From Sorex araneus (taxonomy: Eukaryota; Chordata; Mammalia; Eulipotyphla; Soricidae), in contig NC_073307.1 of assembly GCF_027595985.1 (NCBI RefSeq), positions 43,626,594 through 43,690,593 on the forward strand: DNA of 64,000 nt, in the 5' to 3' direction. Shown one piece after another: positions 46,510-57,132 of this stretch. Position 1 is the stretch's first letter, and each line of letters begins with the position of its first letter. The notes beneath the pieces were generated by a model that worked only from the letters and a program-made list of their open reading frames with translations, was not told the DNA's origin and searched no databases. The translations under genes and the position numbers were made by a program.

Positions 46510-47670
46510 ATTGGGTGAGAAAGAAGCCACCAGTTCCTGAGAAAGCTCTTTTTAAAGTAATTTGACCTTAAGTTGTATAATACCAAGTTTCCGCAGTGTT
46601 AAGTGCCATGGTAATACGTATTTTGTTTGTATTGGCTATCTTCGAAATATTATTTCAGTTTTACAGATGAGAAAGTGAAGGCACAGGAACTGGACCATAA
46701 CACAGTAATTAGTAGTTCTTGAACATGAGCCAGGACAGCAACTCTGAGCCCTTTCTTCACACTATGCAGGATTGCCTTACAAGCACCAAGGATGCATCTC
46801 CAAAGGCTTACAGGTTCATTGCTTTGGCTTTGGAGTCATGACCAAGTTCAGATTAGTTATGGGACCTCACAAGTGATTGGGTCTCTATATTTATTTCCTC
46901 CTATTTCTATAGTGAGGGAATAGTGATACCCATGAAACACTACAATCAGTGTCTATCACATGAAAGCACTTAATATAAACAGTAGCCATATTTTATCATT
47001 ATTCAATTCTAGTTTCTTGATTCTTCTAAAGTTCTTATTATGGTCTCTGTTCATATGGGTTCTTAAGTGTGGACACAAATATAAAATTGTTTGAATGGTT
47101 ATCATACATAATCTGCTAATGGGAATAAAAAGGAAATAAGATAGTCTAAGCTGTAGGAATGACTCTAAGCTACAGGTTAGCTAGAGAGCAGCCAAGTCAC
47201 ATCACGTTTAGAAGCAAATGGATTCAAAAGGTTTAAGATACTTAATGATATTACAGGAGGAAACAGACATATGGGCTACAGACTTTCCCTGGGAAATTTA
47301 GTTTTGCCTCCCCACTGTTGCCTAAAATACCAGCATTTGAGTGGATGAATCTCTTATCCTGGGATATTGATAAACCCTATTGCTACGGATCAAAAAACAT
47401 GTTAACTTTGTTGATAATAAAGATGATATTTGATGTCCTGCCTAATTTCTTCTTCTCAGTTGTTTGAAAATTCTGGGGGAAAATACAGAAATGATATCCC
47501 TGAACCACCAAATATGCCATTTTTTTTATCCTTATTTCTCCATTTTATCTACAAGTTACCATCATTGGAATTGATCACATTTCTTCAAGATACACAAGAA
47601 GAAACAAAAATGATGTGGTATAATTTTTTTAGTGTGGTATTTACAAATGACTACCACTACCTTAAAAGCA
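46510..47670. other. Intergenic, no element recognised
   Basis: AT-rich sequence between TMED7 and the next SINE cluster. Confidence 0.5.
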
Positions 47671-47676
47671 GTTGAC

Positions 47677-47850
47677 AGGGTCAGAGAGAAAGCACGAGGG
47701 TAAGGTACTTGCTTTGCATGCAGCCCACCTGGTTCCCCTGGTTTGATCCCTGACATTACGTATGTTCCCCTGTGCACCTTTCGGTTATTCCTGAGCCCTA
47801 TAGGGTTTAGCCCAAATTGTATCCCTTCCCTCCCATCCCCTGCTCAAAAA
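47677..47850 (+). mobile_element. SOR-type SINE, old
   Basis: AGGGTCAGAGAGAAAGCACG head; GGTTTGATCCC B box. Confidence 0.68.
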
Positions 47851-47946
47851 GAGAAGAAAATGATAGTTCATATGAATTTGAGTAATTATGGTTTAAAGAG
47901 TAAAATCTACCCACAATCCACATGCATTTTGATTTTATAGATGCAA

Positions 47947-48257
47947 TTGTATTGGGTGTTTTTGAGGGCTTGGGTATTGGGTATTATTGGATACAAGCTA
48001 CCGAGAGTTTCCTGCCCACATGGGACAGCCTCACAAACTCCCCATGGTGTATTCATATACCAAAACCAGTAACAATGCTGGGTCTCGTTCTCCTGATTCT
48101 GAAAGAGCCTCCAATGCAGCATCGTTGGGAAGGACGAGCAAAAAGAGGCTTCTAAAATCTCAGGCCTAGGACGCATGGAGACGTTACTGAGACTGCTCCA
48201 GAAATTCAACGATCAACGGGGGCCGGGGGGGGCGGTGTGATGATGATGATGATGATT
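47947..48257 (+). mobile_element. Long-bodied RTE-tailed non-autonomous element, copy 3 (5' truncated)
   Basis: CAAGCTACCGAGAGTTTCC, CCCATGGTGTATTCATATAC, GATTCTGAAAGAGCCTCC, CATCGTTGGGAAGGACGAGC and CATGGAGACGTTACTGAG follow the order of copies 1 and 2. It ends in a G-rich stretch and a pure GAT trinucleotide array (48237-48257). Confidence 0.72.
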
Positions 48258-48261
48258 TTTG

Positions 48262-48404
48262 AGGGTTGTGCCACACTCTGGTACTAAGGGCTTGCTTCTG
48301 GCTCTGTGCTCAGGAATCGCTCCTGTCAGCATACAGGAGTGCTGGGGATTGAATTTGGGTCAACCATGTGCAAGGCAAGTGCCTCACTGCACTATCCAGT
48401 CCCC
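48262..48404 (-). mobile_element. SOR-type SINE, old
   Basis: GGCTCTGTGCTCAGGAATCG body; GGGGACTGGATAGTGCAGTG head. Confidence 0.72.
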
Positions 48405-48507
48405 AGATACAATTGTTTAATTATTGTCACATGAATATTTTAACTTTAAAAATTGTGAAACCTGTCATTTAATGCCCACCCAAGAGTATTCAGCGTGCAG
48501 TTTAGGG

Positions 48508-48622
48508 CCAGAGATAAATTATGAATTGAGTTCCTGCTTTGCATATGGGAAAGCTTAACCTCTGGCACCAAATGATCCTTGGGGCTTATAGCCCCTGAAC
48601 ACCAATGACCAGAAAAAAAAAA
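48508..48622 (+). mobile_element. SINE remnant
   Basis: AGGGCCAGAGATAAATTATG head; most of the body is lost. Confidence 0.5.
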
Positions 48623-48674
48623 TTATAAAGTGCAAACGCTTATAATCAGTGTTCAGGGTAAGAAACACTACAGC

Positions 48675-48857
48675 TTGGGGACAGGAGCAATAGCACAGCG
48701 GGGAGGGTGTTTGCCTTGCATGCGGCCGACCCGGGTTCTATTCCCAGCATCCCATATGGTCCCCTGAGCACTACCAAGGGTAATTCCCGAGTGCAGAGCC
48801 AGGAGTGACCCCTGTGCATCGCCGGGTGTGACCCAAAAAGCCAAAAAAAAAAAAAAA
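48675..48857 (+). mobile_element. SOR-type SINE, young
   Basis: Close to consensus with an 18-base A-tail. Perfect 15-bp target duplication AAGAAACACTACAGC at 48660-48674 and 48858-48872. Confidence 0.95.
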
Positions 48858-48872
48858 AAGAAACACTACAGC

Positions 48873-49018
48873 CAGAGAACTCAACGCACTAAGCATATGC
48901 TTCACATGCCAGAGGCCCAGAGTCGATGCCCAGCTGTGCTTTCCTGCACATGGTCAGCAGTCATCCTCAAGCATGGAGCAAGAAATAGTCCCTGAACACA
49001 ACCAGGTGCCCCCACATC
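48873..49018 (+). mobile_element. SINE remnant
   Basis: AGCCAGAGAACTCAACGCAC and CCCTGAACACAACCAGGTGC. The young SINE above inserted at its 5' edge. Confidence 0.45.
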
Positions 49019-49768
49019 CCCTAGGTACCCCTGGGCTAGAGCAGAAGCACATGAAGGCTAACAAATTGCTATGGATTTTTACCAATCAACATGGAGTCTA
49101 TTGATTTTTTTGTTTTTAAAAATCCTGGCCTAAGTTATGTGTCTGCATGCTCTCCCGCCCATCCTGGGCTTCTCGGCCGCTAACAGTCTAGTATGAGGAC
49201 TGCAACAGGTACTAACACCTGTATTCTTGAAAAACAGTCTATAAAATTGAGCATAAATAATAAGTCTTCCCAGAGTATTAGGTTTTATTTGAATATTGTA
49301 TTTCTTCGCAACATGGTTTTGCTCTCCTCTGTGTTGGCACCTGTCAGTAGTCTGTTTTCCTTTCACTGTATCGCCATCTAGCAAGAGTGTTACTCTTCCA
49401 AGGTTTTTGTAGTTACATGTCTCAAGGTTTTTGCTATTGTAAACAGATATGCCATAAATAATTTTTACACAGACGTACCCTATTTCACATGTGTTGATCT
49501 CTTGAGACTATAACTAAGAGCTGAATTGATTGCTTACGGAGTATGTGTTCCTCATCTATACTAGGTAACATTCTTATTACTATTTGGGAGATCATTCTTG
49601 GCCCACTCCTGCAAACTCTACATTGCAACCCTTTGAGCTACCTCTCTGACCCATCAGCTTTTTGTGATCAGTTTTGCCAATCAGTATTTTCACTTGGGGC
49701 ATTGGAAGTTTCCATATTTGGTATGATTATAACTCTTTTTTTAAAGTTCCTGGGTTTTAAAGGCAATG

Positions 49769-49770
<2 letters not shown>
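49019..49770. other. Intergenic; no certain element
   Basis: 49410-49520 has faint L1-like antisense wording (GTTTTTGCTATTGTAAACAG). Confidence 0.4.
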
Positions 49771-49772
<2 letters not shown>

Positions 49773-49799
<27 letters not shown>

Positions 49800-49962
49800 C
49801 TTTTTGGGTCACCCCGGGCGATGCACAGGGGTTACTCCTGGCTCTGCACTCAGGAGTCACCCCTGGCGGTGCTCAGGGGATCATATGGGATGCTGGGAAT
49901 CGAACCCGGGTTGGCCAAGTGCAAGGCAAACGCCCTACCCGCTATGCTATTGCTCCAGCCCC
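49773..49962 (-). mobile_element. SOR-type SINE, young
   Basis: Nearly consensus, with a 27-base T-run. The flanks AATGTTAATTTT and AACGTTAAATTTT look like an imperfect target duplication. Confidence 0.9.
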
Positions 49963-50375
49963 AAACGTTAAATTTTTAAAGAAATAATGATTCAAAGAAT
50001 AAAATTCATCTGTAAGCCCATCATTTTGATGTGATTCAGTTCTTTGTGTGGGGCGGGTCAGCAAATTGACTCAAGTGAGACCCTGGGTTCTATCACAGTG
50101 TCATGCTCCCCCACCCCAACACTGCATAATCCTCACAACTAACATGTACATACATTGATATTACACCCCTTTGCTGCTTAATTTGCATTTCTTTTGGTTA
50201 TATTTTAGCTACCTTCTCTGTTTTTTCCAATGAAATGTATCAGTTTTATCCCTATTGTGGAATTTTTGACTTTTTAAAGACATTCTCCACTCTGAGGTTA
50301 TGAGTATCTGCTCCTATTGTGTTTCCTTGAGTATATTTATCTAATTTGGGGTTTACTTGCACTGTTTTCTTTTTT

Positions 50376-50513
50376 GGTGTGGGTGGGGGTAGCTACACCC
50401 AGCAATGCTCAGGGCTTACTCCTGACTGCATCCGGGGGTCACTCCTGGTAGGTCTTAGGGATTAAACCTGGGTAGGCCAGCATCTTACCCCCCTGCACTT
50501 ACCCTCTGCTCCT
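50376..50513 (-). mobile_element. SOR-type SINE, old
   Basis: GCTACACCCAGCAATGCTCA 3' part and GGAGCAGAGGGTAAGTGCAG head. Confidence 0.65.
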
Positions 50514-51200
50514 GATTTTTCTTTATGCATGCTTTTCTTTCATTCTTGGAGCCTGTGTCTACAGTGGTGTGTGGGTTAATGACAAGGATATATTCTGAGA
50601 CAGGGTACAGCAGGCAGTTTTGTCCTTGTGCAGACATGCGATGTATCATTCCAGCAACCTAGATAGTAAAGCCAGGTTTACTCAGAGGCTGTTGGAGGTG
50701 GAACCACCATTGCATGTGATGAGGTCCCTTGATCACCCAAGCAACCAGTGATGTGACGCTGAAGTAGCTGCTTTGACGGCCTGGTCAGCTAAATGAAGCT
50801 TCAGTCAGAAATGTGTGGAAAGCGAATCTCTTCTCCCTTGGGTCTACACCGCCTCCCAGTGCTGCAGATCTGTTAATCCCCAACAGTCTTCTTGCGTCAT
50901 TCACTGAATCTCCCTCAAACTTCCTGCTTGTGCACTGGTCTGCACCACACTTCCTGGAGCCCCAACTGCACTTTGGGCTGGGGCAGTATTTCCTCCCTGC
51001 CTTGGGTCTTCACTCAAGGTCCCAGTGAGAAAAAGAGGAGGACCGTGTTTTTTTTGGAGTGATTTTCTGGGAATTAAAAAGTGTGGTGGCTGGTTCATCG
51101 GATGTGGCAAAACTTGGAGCCTGAGGTAGTCTTGGGCAGTAGGATTAAGTATTGACTTTATTGGGAGATGATTTTTTTTTTGTCTCTTTACACTCATTTT
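50514..51200. other. Unassigned
   Basis: A 124-codon - strand frame (50901-51275) was examined; it overlaps the next SINE and shows no domain I know. Confidence 0.4.
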
Positions 51201-51213
51201 TACTAAACAACTG

Positions 51214-51454
51214 TCACTGTCATCCTGTTGCTCATCAATTTGCTCGAGTGGGCGCCAGTAACGTCTCCATTGCAAGACTTGTTGTTACTGTTTTTGGCAT
51301 ATCGAATACACCACGGGGAGCTTGCCAGGCTCTGCCATGAGGGTGGGATACTCTCCATAGCTTGCCGGGGCTCTCCGAGAGGGACAAAGGAATCAGACCC
51401 TGGTTGGCCACATGCAAGGCGAACGCTCTACCCACTGCGCTATCGCTCCAGCCC
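51214..51454 (-). mobile_element. Composite SINE with RTE tail
   Basis: The + strand reads CTCGAGTGGGCGCCAGTAAC, ACGTCTCCATTGCAAGAC, then GGCATATCGAATACACCACG and the head GGGCTGGAGCGATAGCGCAG in reverse. Imperfect flanks ACTAAACAACTG and ATTAAACAGCTG. Confidence 0.92.
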
Positions 51455-51685
51455 ATTAAACAGCTGATAGTGGAAATTTTTATTTAATGTATAAATAGGT
51501 TAGTCACTTTGTTAAGGAAGTTGTACATATTGGTGAATATGATTAATAGTAACATCTAAGTTAATGCTTTTTTTTTTTTACTTAGTTCTTTCAAAATCAG
51601 AACTTAATAGGTAGGACATGTTCTATGATCTCTACATTGTGAAGTGTCTTGTGTAGTTATATTCGGTTGTTAGAATAGCAGCGTT

Positions 51686-51866
51686 GGGGCTGGAGCAATA
51701 GCACAGTGGGTAGGGTGTTTGCCTTGCACGCGGCCAACCCGGGTTCTATTCCCAGCATCCCATATGGTCCCCTGAGCACGGCCAGGAGTGGTTCCTGAGT
51801 GCAGAGCCAGGAGTGGCCCCTGTGCATCGACAGGTGTGACCCAGAAAAAGCAAAAAAAAAAAAAAA
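51686..51866 (+). mobile_element. SOR-type SINE inside the ATG3 retrocopy
   Basis: Full length, A-tail at the end. Target duplication GAATAGCAGCGTT (51673-51685), one mismatch at 51867-51879. Confidence 0.94.
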
Positions 51867-51917
51867 AGAACAGCAGCGTTTAACGAATTTCAAGGAAATT
51901 AAAATATATGAACGCCC

Positions 51918-52085
51918 GGGGCTGGAGCGATAGCACAGCGGGTAGGGCGTTTGCCTTGCACGTGGCCGACCCAGGTTCGATTCCCAGCATCCCATATGGT
52001 CCCCTGAACACCACCAGAAGTAATCCCTGTGCATCGCCGGGTGTGACCCAAAAAGCAAAAAATTTAAAAAATTTAAAAATAAAAT
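51918..52085 (+). mobile_element. SOR-type SINE inside the ATG3 retrocopy, internal deletion
   Basis: The usual GAGTGCAGAGCCAGGAGT block is missing. Target duplication AAAATATATGAACGCCC at 51901-51917 and 52086-52102 (one mismatch). Confidence 0.94.
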
Positions 52086-52228
52086 AAAATATATGAACAC
52101 CCAAGCTCTCCCCCTCCTTCAGTAACTGTCTCAATGATTTTCTTCACCTCAGCATGCCTGCACGGGTGAACTGATCACATAGGAGGCAGTGGGTAATGGG
52201 GTGATTTTTCAGTGGTTACTTTTCTTCA

Positions 52229-52477
52229 AGGCTGGAGCAATAGCACAGCGGGTAGGGCATTTGCCTTGCACGCGGCTGACCCAGGTTCGATTCCTCCATC
52301 CCTCTCAGAGAGCCCCGGCAAGCTACTGAGAGTATCCCACCTGCATGGCAGAGCCTGGCAAGCTACCCACGGTGTATTCGATATGCCAAAAACAGTAACA
52401 ATAAGTCTCACAATGGAGACGTTGCTAGTGCCCACTCGAGCAAATCGATGAACGGGATGACAGTGCTGCTACAGTGC
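52229..52477 (+). mobile_element. Composite SINE with RTE tail inside the ATG3 retrocopy
   Basis: Perfect B box GGTTCGATTCC and an RTE-like tail ending in AGTGCTGCTACAGTGC. Target duplication TACTTTTCTTCA at 52217-52228 and 52478-52489. Confidence 0.94.
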
Positions 52478-53229
52478 TACTTTTCTTCACGTGATCTTCA
52501 CTAATCTCTTCATACACGTTCTCAACTGTTAAAGGCTGCGGTTGCTCATAGCCAAACAACTGTAGCCAGCGTGTCTAATTTATGGTAAGTAAAGATTGTA
52601 AGTTTTGGTTTGCAAAATAGCATTTTCACTTTCGGCCTCAGTTTTGATTTTACAAGACTCGACTGTTTTTCTCGTGTCTACTAGTGGCCTCATTTGTTTC
52701 CAAAAGTCCACTCTTCCTTCCCCCCCCCCCCCGCCCATATCTGCAGCTTCTCCTTTCTCTTCCTCTTCTTCCTCGCATCACCCTGAGCAATCTTGGAGTT
52801 TTCTACTGTCGTTGCTTCCCTTTTCGATCTCCTTAACTGCCTCAGTGATTTCTGTAACACCTGCATTATGATGTTCTTCTATCCATCCCCGGCACCATCT
52901 TCCTCTTCAATGTCTTTCACTTCACCCGAATATTCCATCGGTTTTACACCTTTTATAGCATGTCACTTTTTTGGTGACAAAATTTGCTTTTCTCTTGCTT
53001 AGGCATGCCTTCACTTTCAGTGCTTCTGGAGCCCAGTGGCGTTTTGGATGGTGATGGACTAAATGACCTCCAGCTGCCACAAACTCTTCTGGGGTGGTAA
53101 TGCCTGTTTCTTTAACCTCCCTTGAGGGCCTGGGTCGGTACCTTTCCTTTCCCTGTGTCGATCACATTCTGCATCATTCTGCATGGGGGGAGAGGGGGCT
53201 GACTTTGGGTGCTTCTTTTACTTCACTGC

Positions 53230-53650
53230 TTTGTTCTGCCTCCCCCCGCCCCCCGCAGTGGAACATCGCGCCCCTCTTCCCCCCGGGCGCCTCTACAACC
53301 GTGGTCCGGCCGGGTGAGCTGCTAAAGGGAGCGGAGCGAGGAATCCCCCCGGGGGGCTTTTACTGGGGATCCCTGACCGGGCTGTCCTGAGCGGCGGGGC
53401 CGCCCGCCCTGGGCGCGCGCCAAGTTCCTGCTCCGCCCGCCGCTTCCTCGGGCCGCGCGCGAGTCGGGCGCGCCCCTGGGGAGTCCCCGGCCGGCCGAGA
53501 CCCCCAGGCAAGTGGCTCTCGCAGGCAAGTGGCGCGCGGGCGGGCCGTGCACCCCTGGGACTAGCTCCCGTCTCATCCTCCACCCGGGCGAGGGCAGGGG
53601 CGCCGCGGATGGGGGGTGGGGGGTGGGGCGGGGGAGCTGGCTCCGTGGTT
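53230..53650 (+). promoter_or_regulatory. TICAM2: Orphan CpG island, probable TICAM2 first-exon promoter
   Basis: This GC- and CpG-dense block (GGGCGCGCGCC, CGCGCGCGAG and several CCGCCC boxes) is the only such island besides that of TMED7. No conserved ORF was recognised. TICAM2, the TRAM adaptor of TLR4 signalling, lies downstream of TMED7 on the same strand in mammals and has an untranslated first exon, so this position, about 7 kb past the TMED7 3' UTR, fits. The TICAM2 coding exon was searched for among the translated frames and is absent. The island abuts the 5' end of the ATG3 retrocopy, but it is far longer than a 5' UTR would be. Confidence 0.5.
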
Positions 53651-53699
53651 TCTGCTCCCGACCCGTTTGGAGGAAAAAGTGGCCCGGGCTGGTTGCCGG

Positions 53700-54021
53700 C
53701 AGCTGGTTCTCAGTCTTGGCCCCAGATACAAACCCCCTTCCAACCCCCGACCCCTCGCGGTTCATTTATGGAAAAAAAAAAAAATGTGTGAAATAGAGGC
53801 TCCAGGTCTAACTTGAATTTCTGGTTCACAGTGAGGTGTCTGCGGATCCGAAAGCTGAAACCGCCTGGAGCACTGTTTGTCGTGAGTCTCCGGTTTGCTC
53901 CTCGTTTTGTATTCATTTAACAACCTCCTGAGGATATTTACCTGGTTGTAAGTACTCCCCCTGCCTGCACCCCCCCCTCCTTGGTCACATCCATGTCTTT
54001 GCCCCCCCCTTTATTAAAAAA

Positions 54022-54076
<55 letters not shown>

Positions 54077-54590
54077 TAACACTTTGAAAGGCTCCCCTCT
54101 CAGTCTGTTTTCAGGGTCCTAGCCTCCGTGAGTCCTGCTTTGGTCATTTGGGAGCTGGCCAGTGTTGGCCTCTGGGACCTGAATGGATCTCTCTATCCAT
54201 GGTTCCTCACTTGGCTTCAGCTTCCTCCTGTGTCTCTAGCTCCTCCGCCCTCAGCCCCTGCATGTCACAGCTCAGATCTTGGCCATATTGTCTGGCCAGT
54301 CGAAAGCCTCTATGTTGTTGATTTATAGGGGTCACTCCCAGAGGTGCAAGGGGGCCATGCGGTGCCAGGAGGGACCTAACGACCCTGCACACACTAGGCA
54401 TGTGCTCTATTGGTTCAGCTCTCCCTCCACAGCTCCCTGAAACAGTCTTTCTCCCAAGCTATTGCGTGGGATCTTTTATCCCACTGGCTATGAATGACAT
54501 CTATGAGCTGATGATGTCCAAGTCTTGTCCCTAGCTTTACTTCTCTCCTGTGTTCCCGATTCATGTATCTATCTCTTGGGCTTTTTATTT
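53700..54590. other. Downstream flank of the CpG island; no gene recognised
   Basis: It includes an (AC)n array at 54023-54074. A doubtful SINE remnant lies near 54330-54430. Confidence 0.45.
54023..54074 (+). repeat. (AC)n microsatellite
   Basis: 26 uninterrupted AC units. Confidence 0.97.
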
Positions 54591-54592
54591 TT

Positions 54593-54765
54593 GTTTGCTT
54601 TTTGGTTTGGGGGCCGTACTGGGTGGCGCTCAGGACTTACTTCTGGCTCTGTTCTCAGGGGTCACACCTGGTGGTGTAGGGGTACTTTAGAAGGCGTGAG
54701 AAATCGAACTGGGTTCAGTGCAAGCAAGATGAGCTCCTTCACCCCTGTTCTCTCTCTCCGGTCCC
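54593..54765 (-). mobile_element. SOR-type SINE
   Basis: TTTTTGGTTTGGGGGCCGTA 3' end; GGGGACCGGAGAGAGAGAAC head. Confidence 0.72.
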
Positions 54766-54819
54766 CGACATCTAGCTGTGTGTTGGTTCAAGCCCTCTGC
54801 ATAGAAATCTTGGGGCATT

Positions 54820-55515
54820 CACAGCTTGGAAACTGGCCTCACATGCTGGGGGAAAAGGCAGCTCAGATAGAGAAGGGAACACCAAGTAGAGGATGTTGGG
54901 AGGACCCATTTGGGTTGGAAGATGCGAACTAAAAGTAGACTATAGACCGAACATGATGGCCACTCAATACTTCTATTGCAAACTACAACACCCAAAAGGA
55001 GAGAGAACAAAAGGGAATGCCCTGCCACAGGGGCAGGGTGGGGTGGTGGGGGATGGGGTGGGGGTGGTGAGAGGGATACTGGGATCATTGGTGGAGGTGA
55101 TGGGCACTGGTGGAGGGATGGGTAAATGATCACTGTATGAGTGAAATGAAAACAGAAAAGTTCATCAGTTTGTAACTGTACATCACAGAGATTCTCTAAT
55201 AAAAATTTTTTAAAAATTTAACTCCAGCTGTATAAATTTTAACTCCCCTTTATAAATGTTTGACTTTCTGGAGTGCAAATGTGGCCACACAACATCTCAA
55301 ATGATCAAAATGTATTTTAAGAATGCATTGATCACAGAGGCGGGGAGTGGGGTGGGGTGGGGGTGGCGGTGGGACACTGGGAACAATGGTGGTGGAAAAT
55401 GTGCACTGGTGGAGGGATGGGTGCTCGAGCATCGTGTGACTGAAACATAATCGTGCAAGTTTGTAACTATCTCATGGTGATCCAATAACACGTCTTTATA
55501 ACAAACAAATAAGAA
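54820..55515 (+). mobile_element. L1 insertion with two successive 3' tails
   Basis: The first tail (54820-55215) runs CACAGCTTGGAAACTGGC to TTCTCTAATAAAAATTTTTT. A second L1-type tail (about 55,330-55,515) follows: GGTGGAGGGATGGGTGCTCG, GTGACTGAAACATAATCG, ATGGTGATCCAATAA. One perfect 17-bp target duplication, AGAAATCTTGGGGCATT, encloses both (54803-54819 and 55516-55532). Confidence 0.88.
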
Positions 55516-55589
55516 AGAAATCTTGGGGCATTTAGCATGTCCAGACAGATATACTGAAAACCACAAACCCGTCTGCTCCTCCTTCTATT

Positions 55590-56130
55590 TCCTTCAGCTA
55601 ACTGTACCGTCTCCGCAAGCTTCACTGCCAGTCAACCAGACTGAAACTCCAAGAATCCCCCTTGACACCTCTTTTGTGCCACAGACCCTGCATCCAAGCA
55701 TTCAGAAAACTCTGTTGGTGCCACCTTGAGAACGCTGTCTCAGATATGGCACATTACTCTCCCTCTCCCAGATACTCGCTCTCCATTCTCTTTACCTACA
55801 TGACTCTGAAGACTCCTCATTGCTCTTCCTGTTTCTGCCCTTCTTCTTCTCTGAGCCTTTCTCTAAACAGCCATGATTTTCTGCAAGTATAATCAGAAGT
55901 TTCACTTCTCTGTAAAATCTACCCAGTGATTTCTCGTCAGAATCATCACCAAACTTCTACAATGGCGTCAAAACCCTGTGTGATCTATCTGCTTCTTTCC
56001 TGGTCTACTCCTCTTCCTTCATTCTTGCTGACTTGTGGAGATTTGCATCTTGCTACTGCTGACCCAAAGCAGGCTTCTGCTCGACCATCGCGAATGGTAA
56101 GCCTTGGTGTCCCTCATGTTCCTGTTCAAA
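55590..56130 (+). mobile_element. Old mammalian interspersed repeat, family not named
   Basis: CCCTGCATCCAAGCATTCAG, AAACTCTGTTGGTGCCACC and TCTACCCAGTGATTTCTCGT recall a mammal-wide LINE-like repeat with many C/T-rich words. I cannot assign it firmly. Confidence 0.35.
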
Positions 56131-56299
56131 TTCTACCTCGGGGATTACTGATACAGTCCTGTGGTAATATTCTTTGGCAGATGGTCCTTGGGGTAAGTTG
56201 CTGTCAGAAACAGAAAGTCTTTCTCAGAATTCTAGGAAGCAGTGGCACTGCCAAAATGCTGTTAATTGCCAGGGTACTCTGATGTTAAAAATGTACGAT

Positions 56300-56495
56300 C
56301 ATTTTTTTAAAATTTTGTTGAATCATCATGAGATAATTACAAGCTTTAATGTTTGGGTTACAATCTCACAAAGATCAAACACCCATCCCTCCACCAGTGC
56401 ATATTCCCCCCCACACACCAATATCCCCTTTCCCACCCTCCCCCTGCCTCCATGGTAGACAATATTCCCCATACTCTCTCTCTACAATCATCTTT
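56300..56495 (-). mobile_element. L1 3' end
   Basis: TTGTTGAATCATCATGAGAT, AGCTTTAATGTTTGGGTTAC and CCATCCCTCCACCAGTGCAT are the reversed tail words, almost the same as the L1 at 17,977. Flanks TACGATCATTTTT and TACAATCATCTTT may be a decayed duplication. Confidence 0.85.
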
Positions 56496-56796
56496 CTCCA
56501 CCAGATGTACAGCTAATCAGACATACAGTTTTCACTTAAGTTCTTCATTTTTATAAAATGTTCATTCTGCTTTGGAGAAGCCCTAGTAGCAGTTCTCATT
56601 TCTAAGTCTAGAAAGTGAAAGAAAGACATCATGCAGTTCACAGAAATGCAGTAATTTCAGTTGGGCTTTTTAGTCTAGAGATCTTTTGAATGATATTAAT
56701 ATCATTAATATCATTAATGGGGAGAAAAAAATGAAGGAGCTAGTTTCTACAAGTTTTTTAGTGGACACAGCTGATAGAATATTTAGATTTTATAGG

Positions 56797-56968
56797 AACT
56801 GGATAGTCCTGTTGGTAGGGCACTTCCCATGCATATGGCTGACCAGAGTTCGATTTCTGGCATCTCATATGGTTCCCCAAGCACTGCCAGGAGTAATTCC
56901 TGAGTGCAGAGCCAGGAGTAACCCCGAAGCACTGCCGATGTGACCTAAAAAACAAAAAATACAAAAAG
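56797..56968 (+). mobile_element. SOR-type SINE
   Basis: GAGTTCGATTTCTGGCATCT B-box region; tail AAAAAACAAAAAATAC. Confidence 0.8.
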
Positions 56969-56973
56969 ACTAT

Positions 56974-57132
56974 AGGCAAGGACTGCAAAGATACAAAGGC
57001 TAAGGTGTTTGACCTGCATGTGACTGTCTGCCACAACCCTGGTTCAATCCCCGGCACCCCACATGGTCCTCCAAGCACTGCCAGGAGTAAGTCCTGAGCA
57101 CTGCCCGGTGTGGTCTATTGCCCATCACCCCA
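56974..57132 (+). mobile_element. SINE, older subtype
   Basis: GCAAGGACTGCAAAGATACA head and GGTTCAATCCCCGGCACCCC; arranged head-to-tail with the previous copy. Confidence 0.7.

Larger units (their letters stand above)
51568..53184 (-). pseudogene. ATG3: Processed ATG3 pseudogene (autophagy E2-like enzyme)
   Basis: ATG3 is the E2-like enzyme that passes LC3/GABARAP to phosphatidylethanolamine. Read on the - strand, an ATG at 53174-53172 opens MQNVID, then [30 protein letters not shown], an acidic CEEEEEE run, [12 protein letters not shown] text, QPLTVEN, GGGELGVH and finally TRHFTM with a TAG at 51634-51632. All match the order of ATG3 segments with no introns. An A-run on the - strand (51568-51579) is the poly(A) remnant. 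Damage includes a deletion just after codon 12, an in-frame TGA at 52924-52922, frameshifts, and three SINEs inserted at 51686-51866, 51918-52085 and 52229-52477. The SINE target duplications consist of ATG3 sequence, so the copy is older than the SINEs. It is non-functional. No flanking duplication for the retrocopy itself was found. Confidence 0.88.

Noticed and set aside
50901..51275. 124-codon - strand frame
   Set aside because: It overlaps the tail of a SINE and shows no recognised motif; not enough to call a gene or pseudogene.
53230..53650. Second CpG island as the 5' UTR of the ATG3 retrocopy
   Set aside because: It extends over 400 bases past the ATG with no sign of retrocopy flanks; a processed 5' UTR would be shorter.
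53293..53765. Open frames on both strands of the second CpG island
   Set aside because: They are low-complexity Pro/Arg/Gly text, typical of stop-poor GC-rich DNA.
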